From assembly GCF_003270085.1 (NCBI RefSeq), contig NZ_QFDQ01000001.1:1-57898 (forward strand): a stretch of 57,898 nucleotides of DNA. The letters are read 5' to 3'. The DNA is from Streptomyces triticisoli (GTDB lineage: Bacteria; Actinomycetota; Actinomycetes; Streptomycetales; Streptomycetaceae). Each line of letters begins with the position of its first letter. Position 1 is the first letter of the stretch. Both the position numbers and the translations under genes were made by a program. The notes beneath the pieces were generated by a model. That model did not search any database, was not told the origin of the DNA, and was given only the letters and a program-made list of their open reading frames with translations. This document shows positions 9,092 to 18,611 of the stretch, in pieces.

Positions 9092-9388
9092 TCAGTCCAG
9101 CTCCAGCACGCGCGCGTGCAGCACTTGGCGCTGCTGGAGCGCCGCCCGCACCGCGCGGTGCAGGCCGTCCTCCAGGTACAGGTCGCCCTGCCACTTCACG
9201 ACGTGCGCGAAGAGGTCGCCGTAGAACGTCGAGTCCTCCGCGAGCAGGGTCTCCAGGTCGAGCTGCTGCTTGGTGGTCACGAGCTGATCGAGGCGGACCG
9301 GGCGCGGCGCGACGTCCGCCCACTGCCGGGTGCTCTCCCGGCCGTGGTCGGGGTACGGCCGGCCGTTTCCGATGCGCTTGAAGATCAC
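9092..9388 (-). CDS. Conserved small protein, ParB/VapB-like annotation uncertain
   Basis: A 98-residue protein beginning MIFKRIGNGRPYPDHGR. The core has alternating charged helices and a segment DLYLEDGLHRAVRAALQQR that resembles the small loop-helix of ParB/Srx-like nucleotide-binding folds (DGxHR). I recall similar Streptomyces proteins being labelled VapB-type antitoxins, but no toxin gene lies beside it, so I do not adopt that name. It is transcribed away from the divergent ATPase gene. Confidence 0.7.
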   Translation of the reverse strand: MIFKRIGNGRPYPDHGRESTRQWADVAPRPVRLDQLVTTKQQLDLETLLAEDSTFYGDLFAHVVKWQGDLYLEDGLHRAVRAALQQRQVLHARVLELD

Positions 9389-9493
9389 ACGGAAAGCCTA
9401 CCGGGCCAGAGCTCGCGGGCGCAGCCCGGGCGTCGGAGTGCGACGCTGGAAATGCCGCAGCAAACCCGGGCGAACCGGAAACAGGGGCTTGAG

Positions 9494-11104
9494 ATGAGTG
9501 ACAGCGAGACCGTACCTGGGGCCGCCGCCCGCGAGGCTCCGGGAGGCGCCCCGGCGCTCCCGCGGAAGGCTTTTGAGATCGCCTCCGGATACGCCTTCGC
9601 CGGGCCCGCCCTGGACCTGGGCACCCTGATCTGGGACGGCCGCAGCCTGCCCGACGCGCGGATCCGCATCCCCCTGCCGATGCTGAACCGCCACGGTCTG
9701 GTCGCGGGCGCCACCGGCACCGGCAAGACCAAGACGCTCCAGCTGATCGCCGAGCAGCTCTCGGCACAGGGCGTGCCGGTCTTCCTCGCGGACGTCAAGG
9801 GGGACCTGTCCGGGATCTCGGAGCCGGGCGCGGCGAACGACCGGATCCGCTCGCGGGCCGTCGAGGTCCACCAGCAGTGGACGCCGGCCGGCTTCCCCGC
9901 CGAGTTCTACGCCCTGGGCGGCATGGGCCACGGCGTCCCGCTGCGGGCGACCGTCACCAGCTTCGGCCCGCTGCTGCTGTCCAAGGTGCTCCAGCTCAAC
10001 CAGACGCAGGAGCAGTCCCTCGGCCTGATCTTCCACTACGCCGACACCAAGGGCCTGGAGCTGATCGACCTCAAGGACCTCCGGGCGGTCGTCGCCTTCC
10101 TGACCTCCGACGAGGGCAAGCAGGAACTGAGGGACATCGGCGGCCTCTCGACCGCCACCGCCGGGGTGATCCTGCGGTCCCTCACCGCCTTCGAGGCGCA
10201 GGGCATGGCGGACTTCTTCGGCGAGCCGGAGTTCGACACGAGCGAGTTCCTGCGCACGGACGGCGACGGCCGCGGGATCGTCTCCGTCCTCGAACTGCCC
10301 GCCGTCCAGGACAAGCCGCAGCTCTTCTCCACCTTCCTGATGTGGCTGCTCGCCGACCTCTTCCACGACCTGCCGGAGGTCGGCGACGTGGACAGGCCGA
10401 AGCTGGTGTTCTTCTTCGACGAGGCGCATCTGCTGTTCGGCGACGCGTCCAGGGCGTTCCTGGAGTCGATCACGCAGACGGTGCGGCTCATTCGCTCGAA
10501 GGGGGTCGGCGTCTTCTTCGTCACCCAGTCCCCGAAGGACGTGCCCGCCGACGTACTGGGCCAGTTGGGCAACCGGGTCCAGCACGCGCTGCGCGCCTTC
10601 ACCCCCGACGACCAGAAGGCCCTGAAGGCCACGGTGCGGACCTTCCCCGACTCCGCCTACGACCTGGAGGAGGTCCTCACCGGCCTCGGCACCGGCGAGG
10701 CGGTGGTGACGGTGCTGAGCGAGCGGGGAGCGCCGACCCCGGTCGCGGCGACCCGGCTGCGGGCGCCCGAGTCCCTGATGGGCCCGGTCGACGGAGCGGC
10801 CCTGGACCGCGCGGTGCGGGGCTCGCCCCTGTACGGCCGTTACGCACAGGCCGTGGACCGCGAGTCGGCGTACGAGAAACTCACCGAGGCACGGGCCGCC
10901 CGGGCCGGGGAGACGGCACCCGCGGAGCCGAAGGGTGCACGGGCGCCCCGGAGCCGGCAGCGCGAGGGCGAGGGCGAGGAGCCGTCGGTCATCGAACAGG
11001 TCGTCGGCAGCGGTGTGTTCAAGTCCCTGGCCCGGTCCGTGGGCACCCAGCTCGGCCGCGAGATCACCCGGTCCCTCTTCGGCACGGCCCGCAGGAGGCG
11101 GTGA
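9494..11104 (+). CDS. HerA-like ATPase (DUF853 family)
   Basis: A 536-residue hexameric ATPase of the HerA/FtsK fold, DUF853 branch. Walker A is AGATGTGKTKT (about residues 73-83). Walker B is LVFFFDEAHLLFG, followed by a sensor region TVRLIRSKGVGVFFVTQSP. A C-terminal 'VIEQVVGSGVFKSLARSVG' tail is typical of this family. It probably works in DNA translocation or repair, though its physiological role in Streptomyces is unclear. The ATG at 9494 follows a weak purine-rich site. Confidence 0.9.
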   Translation: MSDSETVPGAAAREAPGGAPALPRKAFEIASGYAFAGPALDLGTLIWDGRSLPDARIRIPLPMLNRHGLVAGATGTGKTKTLQLIAEQLSAQGVPVFLADVKGDLSGISEPGAANDRIRSRAVEVHQQWTPAGFPAEFYALGGMGHGVPLRATVTSFGPLLLSKVLQLNQTQEQSLGLIFHYADTKGLELIDLKDLRAVVAFLTSDEGKQELRDIGGLSTATAGVILRSLTAFEAQGMADFFGEPEFDTSEFLRTDGDGRGIVSVLELPAVQDKPQLFSTFLMWLLADLFHDLPEVGDVDRPKLVFFFDEAHLLFGDASRAFLESITQTVRLIRSKGVGVFFVTQSPKDVPADVLGQLGNRVQHALRAFTPDDQKALKATVRTFPDSAYDLEEVLTGLGTGEAVVTVLSERGAPTPVAATRLRAPESLMGPVDGAALDRAVRGSPLYGRYAQAVDRESAYEKLTEARAARAGETAPAEPKGARAPRSRQREGEGEEPSVIEQVVGSGVFKSLARSVGTQLGREITRSLFGTARRRR

Positions 11105-11166
11105 GCGCTCCCACCCGTGTGACCACGCGGTGCTCGGGGCCCGTTCGGCGTGCCCGCGGACGCGGA

Positions 11167-11763
11167 TCACCCGTGAGGCTCGGTCCCGGTCGCCTCGGCC
11201 GCCGCCTTCGTCTCCTGCTCGTGCGCCCGCACCTTCGCCAGCGACTCGGGCCCCGTGATGTCGGCGACGGACCGGAAGGACCTCTCCTCGCCGTACGCCC
11301 CCGCCGCCTCCCGCCACCCGGCAGGCCGCACTCCGAGCTGCTTGCCGAGCAGCGCGAGGAGGATCTGTGCCTTCTGCCTGCCGAACCCGGGCAGCTCCTC
11401 CAGCCGCCGCAGCAGTTCCTGCCCGCTGTCGACGTCCCGCCAGATCGCCTCGGGATCACCGTCGTAGTGCTCGACGAGGTAGCGGCACAGCTGCTGGACC
11501 AGCTCGGCCATGGGCCCCGGGCAGGGGTGCACGGCCGGCTTGTCCGACAGGAGCCGGGCGAAGGTCTCCGGCTCGAAGACGACGATCTCGTGTGCGTCCA
11601 GCTCCTCGGTGCCCATGCGCCGGACGATCGCCGCCGGCCCCTTGAACGCCCACTCCACCGGGATCTGCCGGTCCAGCACCATCCCGACCAGCACGGCGAG
11701 CGGACTGCGGCCGAGCAGCGCGTCGGCCTCGGGGTCCTGGGCGAGGTGAAGGGTGACGTCCAT
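11167..11763 (-). CDS. HhH-GPD base-excision-repair family protein
   Basis: A 198-residue member of the small HhH-GPD glycosylase-like family in Actinobacteria. It begins MDVTLHLAQDPEADALL. The helix-hairpin-helix is visible as LEELPGFGRQKAQILLALLG. The catalytic Asp expected after the hairpin in true glycosylases is not obvious, so enzymatic activity is uncertain. The start at 11763 avoids a long unlikely upstream extension. It is convergent with the HerA-like gene and divergent from copCD. Confidence 0.85.
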   Translation of the reverse strand: MDVTLHLAQDPEADALLGRSPLAVLVGMVLDRQIPVEWAFKGPAAIVRRMGTEELDAHEIVVFEPETFARLLSDKPAVHPCPGPMAELVQQLCRYLVEHYDGDPEAIWRDVDSGQELLRRLEELPGFGRQKAQILLALLGKQLGVRPAGWREAAGAYGEERSFRSVADITGPESLAKVRAHEQETKAAAEATGTEPHG

Positions 11764-11955
11764 GTCCCGATGGTCACCCGCTGAGGCGCGGGGCGCAGCC
11801 GGGCGGGGGTGCAGGCGGCGCCGCGTACGGCCGTACTGCGCCCGACCGGTCTTTCGTACCGCTGGGTAGCCTTCCCTCGCGATCCCCGGTGAGCAAAGCG
11901 CCGCCTTCTTCCGTACCTCTCCAGAAGCCGGCAAGTTCCAAGACGGAGAAGTGAC

Positions 11956-13878
11956 GTGACCGTACGGCGACCACTTCGGGTGCCGGTGCTGCTCGGCGCC
12001 GTGCTGGCCCTGCTCCTGCTCGGCGGCGCCGCTCCCGCCTTCGCCCACGCGGACCTGCGCAAGGCCGACCCCGCCGGCGGAACGGTCCTGAAGTCGGCGC
12101 CCCGCGCGATCACGCTGACCTACTCCGAGTCCGTGGCCCTGCTCGACGACTCCTTCCGCCTGTTCGACCCCGAGGGCCGACGGGTGAAGACGGGGCAGCC
12201 ACGGCATGCGCCGGGCCGGTCGGACACGGCCCAGGTGGCGTTTCCGGACGGGCTGGGCGAGGGCACCTTCACCGTGGCGTGGCGGGTGATCTCGGCGGAC
12301 AGCCACCCGGTCTCCGGCGCCTTCACCTTCTCCGTGGGGGAGCCCTCCCCGGCGCCACCCGCGATCGACACGGGGCCCGACCAGCACCCCGTGACCGGCA
12401 GCCTCTACGACCTCGGCCGCTACACCGCCTACGGCGCCGCCGCCCTGCTCATCGGCACGGCCGCCTTCGTCCTGCTGTGCCGTCCGCCGGACCCCCGCCC
12501 GCTGCGCAGGCCGCTGGTCGCGAGCTGGTGGGCGGCGCTGGCGTCCACCCTCGTCCTGCTGGTGCTGCGGGCTCCCTACGAGACCGGAACCGGCCCGGCG
12601 TCGGCCTTCGACCTCACGGCCCTCTCCCGCACCCTGAGCAGCCGCTCCGGCCTGGTACTGCTGGCCCGCCTGGCCCTGCTCGCGCCGGCGGCCGTCCTCC
12701 TCGTACGGCTCCTCCGGCGCCGGCCGGGCCAGGAGCACGCGCGCGCGACCCCGGCGGCGGGCTCCGTGCTCGCCCTCGCCCTGGCGCTGACCCTGGCGGC
12801 GTCCGAGCACGCCTCGGCCGGCATCCAGGTCCCGGTGGCGATGACGTCCTCGACGCTGCACGTACTGGCGATGGGGGTCTGGCTGGGCGGGCTGACGGCC
12901 CTCCTCGCGATCCTGCAGCGCGTGACGGCGGACGAGCCCGGAACGGCGGTCCCGGACGGCGACGGCCCCGCGCTGACGGCGGCCGTGGCCCGGTTCTCCC
13001 GGATCGCCTTCGGCGCCGTCACCGTCCTCGTGGTCACCGGGGTCTACCAGTCCTGGCGCGGCCTCGGCTCCTGGAGCACGCTCACCGGCACCGCGTACGG
13101 CCGGCTGCTGCTGGTCAAAGTGGTGACGGTGGTGCTGATGCTGGCCGTGGCGGGCCGCTCGCGGCGCTGGACGGCGCGGCTGGCGACGGTGGACGGGGAG
13201 GCCGCCGTACGGGCCGGGAAGCCGCGGGCGGTGGCGCACGAGCGGATTCCGGAGCCGGTGGGCGGGACACGGCTTCCCGGGGCGGAGGAAGCCGGGACGG
13301 AGGAAGCCGGGGCGGAGAAGGCCGAGACGGGGGGAGCCGGGACGAGGGGAGCCGGGGTCGGGGAATCCGTGCCCTCGTCGGCGCCCGACACCTACCGCCG
13401 TGCCCTGCGCCGTTCGGTCCTGGCCGAGGTCGCCGTGGGCATCGCGGTGCTGGTCGTCACCACGATGCTGGTCAGCACCCTCCCGGGCCGCGTGGCCGCC
13501 GAGGCGGCCGAGGCCCCGCCCGCGGCAGGGGCGCCGGGCGCCTCCGTCACGATGATCCCGTTCGACATCGGCACTCCGGGCGGTCACGGCACGGTGCAGG
13601 TCACACTGGTGCCGGGCCGCGTCGGCCAGAACGCGGTGGAGGCCGTGGTCTACGGCCCCGACGGCGGCCTGAGCGCCGTCCCCGAGCTACGCCTGTCCCT
13701 GTCCCTGCCCGCACAGAAGATCGGCCCGATCGACGCGAAGCTCACCAAGCGGGGCGGCTACTGGGGCACCGACACCCTCAACCTCCCGATCGCCGGCGAC
13801 TGGACGATGAAGGCGACGGTCCGGGTGTCGGAGACCGACCAGGTGAGCGCGGAGCGGAAGGTCCGGATCCTGCGCTAG
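11956..13878 (+). CDS. CopC-CopD fusion, copper transport/resistance protein
   Basis: A 640-residue copper-handling protein. The GTG start at 11956 gives a signal peptide ending APAFA, after which the mature chain starts with His (HADLRKADPAGG), the N-terminal copper ligand of CopC. The CopC Ig-like domain runs to about residue 125 and includes ISADSHPVSGAFTF. The CopD part then has about eight transmembrane helices, and a low-complexity Gly/Ala/Glu linker (about 430-475) precedes the last helix and a C-terminal YtkA-like beta domain. It is thought to move copper across the membrane. It is convergent with the DUF72 gene with zero bases between the stops. Confidence 0.9.
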   Translation: MTVRRPLRVPVLLGAVLALLLLGGAAPAFAHADLRKADPAGGTVLKSAPRAITLTYSESVALLDDSFRLFDPEGRRVKTGQPRHAPGRSDTAQVAFPDGLGEGTFTVAWRVISADSHPVSGAFTFSVGEPSPAPPAIDTGPDQHPVTGSLYDLGRYTAYGAAALLIGTAAFVLLCRPPDPRPLRRPLVASWWAALASTLVLLVLRAPYETGTGPASAFDLTALSRTLSSRSGLVLLARLALLAPAAVLLVRLLRRRPGQEHARATPAAGSVLALALALTLAASEHASAGIQVPVAMTSSTLHVLAMGVWLGGLTALLAILQRVTADEPGTAVPDGDGPALTAAVARFSRIAFGAVTVLVVTGVYQSWRGLGSWSTLTGTAYGRLLLVKVVTVVLMLAVAGRSRRWTARLATVDGEAAVRAGKPRAVAHERIPEPVGGTRLPGAEEAGTEEAGAEKAETGGAGTRGAGVGESVPSSAPDTYRRALRRSVLAEVAVGIAVLVVTTMLVSTLPGRVAAEAAEAPPAAGAPGASVTMIPFDIGTPGGHGTVQVTLVPGRVGQNAVEAVVYGPDGGLSAVPELRLSLSLPAQKIGPIDAKLTKRGGYWGTDTLNLPIAGDWTMKATVRVSETDQVSAERKVRILR

Positions 13879-14778
13879 TCAGCCGGACGCGGGCATGGAA
13901 CGCGGCACGTGGGACGCGGTACGGCGGCCGTCGAGCAGCGAGCGCATCCGCTCGGCGGCCCGGACCGCCGCGTCGCCGCAGCAGTTGTTGAACAGTACGT
14001 GGAGCCGCTCGACGCGCCCGGCGAGGGAGCGCAGCCGCGGCACCCACTCCTCGAGCTCGTGACCGGCGTACTCGTACCGGAACCGTTCCTCCTTGCTCCC
14101 GGACCCCCATGCGGGGCTGCGTCCGTGGAAGCGCACGACGGACAGCCGCGGTGAGGTGACGGGGGTGACCGGCGGGACGGAGGAGGGCAACGTCTGCACC
14201 ATGTCGACGCCGACGGCGGCGAAGCCGTACCGGCGCAGCAGCGCGGCGGTCGCGTCCGCCTGTTCCTCCCGCCACCACGCGGGGTGACGGAACTCCACCG
14301 CGACGGGCCAGCTCGCGGTCCGCTCGGCGCACTGAGCCAGGAACGCCTCGGCCCGCGAGCCCGGCCGGAACCACGGCGGGAACTGGAACAGCACACTGCC
14401 CAGCCGTCCGCGGCGCCGCAACGGCCCGACCCCCTCGGCGAACCGCGCCCACACGGCGTCGAGGAACTTCGCGTCGCGGGGGTCGTACGACGTGCCGCGC
14501 AGTTCCTCGGGCAGCGCGCCGCGCCGGGTCGGGTGCCCGGTGAGCAGGGAGAACGCCTTCACGTCGAAGATGAAGTCCTCCGGGGTCCGCTCGACCCAGA
14601 GCCGGCTGTTCCGCTCACTGGGAAGGGCGTAGTACCCGGAGTCGGCCTCGACGACCGGGAACCGCGTGGCGTAGTACCGCAGCCGGCCCTCGGCACCGCG
14701 TGACCCCGCCGGGTACCAGCCGCTGCGCACCAGCGCCGGATCCGTCCACGAACACGTACCGACCAGGATTTCGCCCAT
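13879..14778 (-). CDS. DUF72 (YecE-like) protein
   Basis: A 299-residue TIM-barrel-like protein of the DUF72 family. It starts MGEILVGTCSWTDPALVRSGWYP and continues with the diagnostic FPVVEADSGYYALPS, LFQFPPWF and VAVEFRHPAWW segments, then VVRFHGR and YVLFNNCCGDAA-like C-terminal blocks. The biochemical function is unknown. Start ATG at 14778. Confidence 0.92.
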   Translation of the reverse strand: MGEILVGTCSWTDPALVRSGWYPAGSRGAEGRLRYYATRFPVVEADSGYYALPSERNSRLWVERTPEDFIFDVKAFSLLTGHPTRRGALPEELRGTSYDPRDAKFLDAVWARFAEGVGPLRRRGRLGSVLFQFPPWFRPGSRAEAFLAQCAERTASWPVAVEFRHPAWWREEQADATAALLRRYGFAAVGVDMVQTLPSSVPPVTPVTSPRLSVVRFHGRSPAWGSGSKEERFRYEYAGHELEEWVPRLRSLAGRVERLHVLFNNCCGDAAVRAAERMRSLLDGRRTASHVPRSMPASG

Positions 14779-14944
14779 GGCGGGCGGTTACCCCCGATCA
14801 GCGCAAGGTCATCATGCGAACCGTCGGCGACACAGCCCCGAACGGTCGAATTCTTTCACCCGTTTGCCGCGCATCCGGGGAAAGTCGGACGGCGTTAGTC
14901 GGGATATGACCAAGACAACCAGGGAAGGGTACTGGGGTCTGCTC

Positions 14945-15211
14945 ATGGGGCGGGAGCGAGAGAACACCAACGCCGCCGCACGGGCGGTGCCGCTGGGCCC
15001 CTATACCTACCTTCCCGCTCCGGTGCACTCGTCGGCCGCCGTCAACGGCACCCTGACCAGAGGCGATTGCCCGGTCGCGCTGAAGGTGACCGAGCCCCTG
15101 CTGCGGGATTTCCTGGACGCGATGAGCACACTGGAAGCCGACCTCGCCCGCCGCTGGGTCGGTTCGGAGGTTCGGTCCGCCTTCTCAGGAGCGGAACAGC
15201 CGACTGCGTGA
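14945..15211 (+). CDS. Small conserved protein coupled to the DUF2637 gene
   Basis: About 88 residues from the ATG at 14945 (MGRERENTNAAARAVPLGPY). A start at 14906 would add 13 residues; neither has an ideal ribosome site. The C-terminal half is helical (KVTEPLLRDFLDAMSTLEADLARRW). The stop overlaps the next ATG (TGATG), so the downstream membrane protein is probably translated by re-initiation. Function unknown. Confidence 0.65.
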   Translation: MGRERENTNAAARAVPLGPYTYLPAPVHSSAAVNGTLTRGDCPVALKVTEPLLRDFLDAMSTLEADLARRWVGSEVRSAFSGAEQPTA

Positions 15212-16227
15212 TGTATGACGAACGTACCGACCGCCGTTCGGTGAATTCCACTGGCTTTTCAGCTGATTATTCGGGTGATCAGGATCCCTGGGGCTATTCG
15301 GGTCACCCGGGCTTCTCCGGCCACTCGCCCTACCCGGGCGCACACCAGGAGGCCGGCACGGGCCGTCACCGGGCTCCGACGGAGTTCTTCTCGGCCCCCC
15401 TGGTGCCGCCGGACGAGGGCTGGGACCCTGCCGAGGAACTGGCCTTCATGCTCCAGGACGCGATGCAGGAGCACGGGCCGGCCGCCCCCACCGTCCGGGA
15501 CGAGGCACCGTTCACCGCCCTGCCCGCCCCGAATGTCCCGGACACCCCGTACGCCTCGGGTGTTTCGAGCACCCCGGACACTTCGAACGCTCCGAACACC
15601 CCGAACACCCCTCTGGAGAACCTGCAGCAGATCACCGCGGAACTGCCTCCGCTGAGGGAGGTCTCCCGACGCCATCGAAAGGTCCGGGAACGCAAGCGTC
15701 CGAACGTCCTGCGGACCGCCAGCCATGTCATCGCCGCACTGACCGCGGTGGTCGCCTCATCGGTGAGCTTCTTCGGCGGAATGGTCGCCTACGATCCCCT
15801 CCGCGTCGTGGCCCTGGCCCGCATGCAGGACGGCCTCGCGTCGTGGTGGCCCCTCCTGGTGTACGGGCCCTGGCTGGTGGCGTCGCTGTCGGTCCTGCGG
15901 GCCGCGCTGCACCGGCGCCGCGCCGTCCACTCCTGGTGCGTGGTGCTGATCTTCTCGTCCATCGCGATGCTCCTGTGCATCGTCCAGGCGCCCAGGACGA
16001 TGGTCGACATCGCGGCGGCCGCCCTGCCGGGCCTGGCGTCCCTGGCCTGCTTCCAGCAAGTCGTGCGCCAGATCACCCTGACCCGCCCACCCCGCCGCAC
16101 GACCCCCCGCCACCGTCAGCCCCCCGCCCCGGCCTCCACCCCGACCTCCACCCGCGACACCGGCCGCGACACCGGCCGCGCCCCGACGACGCGCTCCACC
16201 GCAGGAGCGACCGCCAGGAGGAGGTGA
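15211..16227 (+). CDS. DUF2637 membrane protein
   Basis: A 338-residue protein. The first 160 residues are a low-complexity Pro/Ser/Thr/Gly region (a run rich in NTPNTP and PDTSNAP) and likely disordered. A basic segment (RRHRKVRERKRP) follows, then four transmembrane helices (around VVASSVSFFGGMVAY, LLVYGPWLVASLSVLRAAL, VVLIFSSIAMLLCIVQA and IAAAALPGLASLACF) characteristic of DUF2637. The tail is Arg/Thr/Pro-rich. DUF2637 proteins also occur on Streptomyces mobile elements as SpdB-like spread proteins; this copy is chromosomal and its role is unknown. Confidence 0.82.
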   Translation: MYDERTDRRSVNSTGFSADYSGDQDPWGYSGHPGFSGHSPYPGAHQEAGTGRHRAPTEFFSAPLVPPDEGWDPAEELAFMLQDAMQEHGPAAPTVRDEAPFTALPAPNVPDTPYASGVSSTPDTSNAPNTPNTPLENLQQITAELPPLREVSRRHRKVRERKRPNVLRTASHVIAALTAVVASSVSFFGGMVAYDPLRVVALARMQDGLASWWPLLVYGPWLVASLSVLRAALHRRRAVHSWCVVLIFSSIAMLLCIVQAPRTMVDIAAAALPGLASLACFQQVVRQITLTRPPRRTTPRHRQPPAPASTPTSTRDTGRDTGRAPTTRSTAGATARRR

Positions 16228-16241
16228 CCGCCGGCGCCCGG

Positions 16242-16658
16242 CTACAGCCCGCAGGAGCCGCGGTCGAGATGGAAGTACCGGGCGTTGGCCCAGCGGCACA
16301 GCCGGATACCGACGGCGACGCCGACAACGGTGACCAGGGCGGGCAGGTATCCGCCGGCAACCTGAATGATCGGGATCGCCGGGCACCCGCCCGAGATCGC
16401 CCAGCCCGTACCGAACAGCACCGCGCCGGGGATCACACCGGCGTGGATGCGCCCGGGGGTGCGGCGGACCCGCAGCACAGCGAACACGCACACGATGATT
16501 CCGACCGCGCCGGCGAAGGAGAAGAACATGCGCAGGTCCTGGAAGGTGAACATGCGGTTCAGCTCGGCGTAGTCGCCGAAGCCGATGTTGGCGACGGTGT
16601 AGCCGAGGGCCAGCCCGGTGATGATGTTGGCCAGCAGAACCGCGCCCCGGGTACGCAT
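16242..16658 (-). CDS. YeeE/YedE-family half-transporter (DUF6691-like)
   Basis: A 138-residue membrane protein with about four helices. The conserved cysteine motif GWAISGGCPAIPI lies in the third helix region, as in half-size YeeE/YedE proteins that pair to form thiosulfate or other sulfur-compound permeases. Its ATG overlaps the stop of the partner half (TGATG), so the two halves are made together. It is convergent with the DUF2637 gene. Confidence 0.85.
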   Translation of the reverse strand: MRTRGAVLLANIITGLALGYTVANIGFGDYAELNRMFTFQDLRMFFSFAGAVGIIVCVFAVLRVRRTPGRIHAGVIPGAVLFGTGWAISGGCPAIPIIQVAGGYLPALVTVVGVAVGIRLCRWANARYFHLDRGSCGL

Positions 16659-17326
16659 CAGATCACCTTCCACAGGAGGAACGACACCCCGACGGCGGTG
16701 CCGAAGAACACGGCGGTCGCAACGATGCTGACCGGGCGCAGACGGCCGCAGCCGCTGAGTCCGTGGCCGGAGCTGCACCCGCCGGCCAGCCGAGTGCCGA
16801 AACCGACCAGCACACCGCCCAGGAACAGCAGGACGACCATGGTGACGGGATCGGCGGTGACCAGGTCCCGGAAACCCGGACCCATGTCGTAGCGGAGCTG
16901 GAACCGCCCGGAAGTGAACGCGGCGATCAGGCCGCCGAGGAAGATCGACACCAGCAGGGCGGCCTGGGTGACCAGCGGGGCCGGCCCCGTGCTCGTGACG
17001 GAAGGGGTCTCATCGGCTGCCTGTTCGACGCCCGGGGGCGGCGGCTGAGACTCCCCGTACGGCATCTGGTGTGGCACCTGCGGCGCGGTGGGCGCGCCGG
17101 CACCGGTTCCGAAGTGCTCCGCGGTGGCCGCGGCAAGCGCCTCGGCGAGAGCCTGATCGTCGGTGAACTCCTCCTCCATCTGCTCGAGGCGGCGTTCGCG
17201 GCGCCAGTGCAGCACACGGTCCCACGCCGACGACACCCCGAAGGACCGGTCGGTGGTGAGGGTGTAGTTGATGGTGACCAGAGCGAGCCCGACAGCGCCC
17301 GCCCACCAGGGCCAGTACGTACTCAT
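16658..17326 (-). CDS. YeeE/YedE-family sulfur-compound permease half
   Basis: A 222-residue protein. An N-terminal helix ([17 protein letters not shown]) is followed by a soluble insert with Pro/Gln-rich linker, then three to four helices with the signature [14 protein letters not shown]. The Cys in this motif is the proposed thiosulfate-handling residue of the TsuA/YeeE family. It is coupled on both sides: ATGA overlap with the upstream Cys-rich gene, TGATG overlap with the downstream half. The substrate is inferred from the family only. Confidence 0.87.
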   Translation of the reverse strand: MSTYWPWWAGAVGLALVTINYTLTTDRSFGVSSAWDRVLHWRRERRLEQMEEEFTDDQALAEALAAATAEHFGTGAGAPTAPQVPHQMPYGESQPPPPGVEQAADETPSVTSTGPAPLVTQAALLVSIFLGGLIAAFTSGRFQLRYDMGPGFRDLVTADPVTMVVLLFLGGVLVGFGTRLAGGCSSGHGLSGCGRLRPVSIVATAVFFGTAVGVSFLLWKVI

Positions 17327-17880
17327 GCGGGGTTTCTCATCCAATCGGCGAGCCGAGCCCACCAGCCGCGCTTCGGACTGTTCGCCCGGCGCCCGTGTCC
17401 GTATCCGTATCCGTGCTCGTGTCCGTGTCCGTATCCGTGCCCGTATCCGTATACGTGTCCGTATCCGTATACGTGTCCGTGTTCAGCGGGGCTGTTCACA
17501 GGCGGGGGAATCCGTACGGGTGGTGACGACTGGTGAAACTGGACTGGTGCGGGCGGGAATGGCGCTTCGTACTGAGCCGTGGGCTGCGGCGGCGGGGCCT
17601 GCTGAGGTGTCTGCTGGGGTGTCTGCTGGGGTGTCTGCTGGGGTGCCTGCCCCGGGCCGGCGTGGCCCGACCGGTTCGTGCCGGCCTCGCGTTCGAGGTG
17701 TCGCGCGGTGGCCCCGTTGGGCAGCAGGCTGATGGGCACGCGTTCACCGGTGAGCGACATCTCGTAGCGCGCACACTCGCGCCACCGGTCCGCGCTGTCG
17801 CAGTAGTAGTTGCGCCAACCTTGCAAGCTCGCCCTGAGCAGGGGGAAAAGGGGACATGCTGCGGCGTGTGAGCAACCCAC
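17323..17880 (-). CDS. Cys-containing protein with Gly-Tyr-His repeats, first gene of the sulfur-transport operon
   Basis: A 185-residue protein from a GTG at 17880 with GAAGGGAG upstream. The N-terminal third has several cysteines (GCSHAAACP, then [18 protein letters not shown]) and a conserved segment [17 protein letters not shown]. The middle has QQTP repeats, and then comes a tandem Gly-Tyr-Gly-His tract of about 26 residues, ending [14 protein letters not shown]. Its stop overlaps the next start (ATGA). The Cys/His content hints at metal or persulfide binding, but that is inference. The DNA shows matching tandem repeats at 17,390-17,480 and 17,600-17,645. Confidence 0.75.
   Translation of the reverse strand: MGCSHAAACPLFPLLRASLQGWRNYYCDSADRWRECARYEMSLTGERVPISLLPNGATARHLEREAGTNRSGHAGPGQAPQQTPQQTPQQTPQQAPPPQPTAQYEAPFPPAPVQFHQSSPPVRIPPPVNSPAEHGHVYGYGHVYGYGHGYGHGHEHGYGYGHGRRANSPKRGWWARLADWMRNPA
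17394..17480. repeat. Tandem repeat (GTATCCGTATMCGTGTCC-type) inside the Cys-rich gene
   Basis: Degenerate 6-bp units (CCGTAT, CCGTGT, CCGTGC) are repeated over about 85 bp and encode the Gly-Tyr/Gly-His tract on the minus strand. Repeat number is likely variable between strains. Confidence 0.75.
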
Positions 17881-18315
17881 GTTGCTCCCTTCTGACCGGC
17901 ACGCACCGCCTGTTCGGGGCGGGCGGTATGCCGTTCTCCATTCGCGTGCTGATGCTTTCCGTCACCACGTTCAGGCGAGATGCAATCATTTTTTCGGCGT
18001 CCCGAGCAACCTTGGGGACTTTCTCTCATCAGTCGGTGAGATACACCACGGAATGGACGCACCCGCCCTGTCTTGTGGAAGGGGTGAGAATGTTGGAGCT
18101 ATTTGTGGCGAGGATGTGAATGATGCGGATCGCAAATGAACACGAGAATGGGAGAAGCATGTGCTGACGCGCAGCCTGTCGAGCGTGCCGGAAGATGATC
18201 TACGAGGGCTGGGGGGAGGCACGGGGAGCGAGTGCTCGCGGGCATGCCGAAGTCTCAGCGGTGCACGGGCGAGGCGACGGAGCGCGCAGGTGACTCACCG
18301 GGCCGCTCGACGGTT

Positions 18316-18360
18316 GGCTGGTGGGCCCGGCTCGTCGATTGGGCGAAAAGCCCGGCGTGA
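18316..18360 (+). pseudogene. Fragment similar to 3' end of the 17323 gene, inverted
   Basis: On the plus strand these 45 bp read G-W-W-A-R-L-V-D-W-A-K-S-P-A-stop and match the last 45 bp of the minus-strand gene ending at 17,323 at 37 positions. The open frame extends back only to a TGA near 18,197. No full-length partner is present, so this is probably a relic, or a very short ORF starting at the ATG at 18,246. Confidence 0.5.
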
Positions 18361-18611
18361 GGTCATGTTCCGAGGAGGGCGACCGGGCTGTCGCCGCGCA
18401 GGATGTCGGTGGCCTGCTCGGCCGCCAGTGGCTGGACCGCCTTTCGCACAGAAGGACGTATTTTCTCGATGCAGGGCGGTCGAGTGCGAGACGGCTGAGA
18501 GTGCGCACGGTCCGACTGCCCGAGGTGGCGATGTATTCGGTGGCGACGTATTCGACGGTGATGGCCTCACCGATGTCGACGGGCCCAGCGTCATCAGCAT
18601 CTCCGAGCCGA

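Noticed and set aside
9092..9388. VapB antitoxin of a toxin-antitoxin pair
   Set aside because: No toxin gene adjoins it and the sequence lacks a recognisable AbrB or ribbon-helix-helix motif.
11764..13587. Minus-strand frame extending the HhH-GPD gene through copCD
   Set aside because: It is antisense to copCD and low-complexity; the glycosylase-like part starts at 11763.
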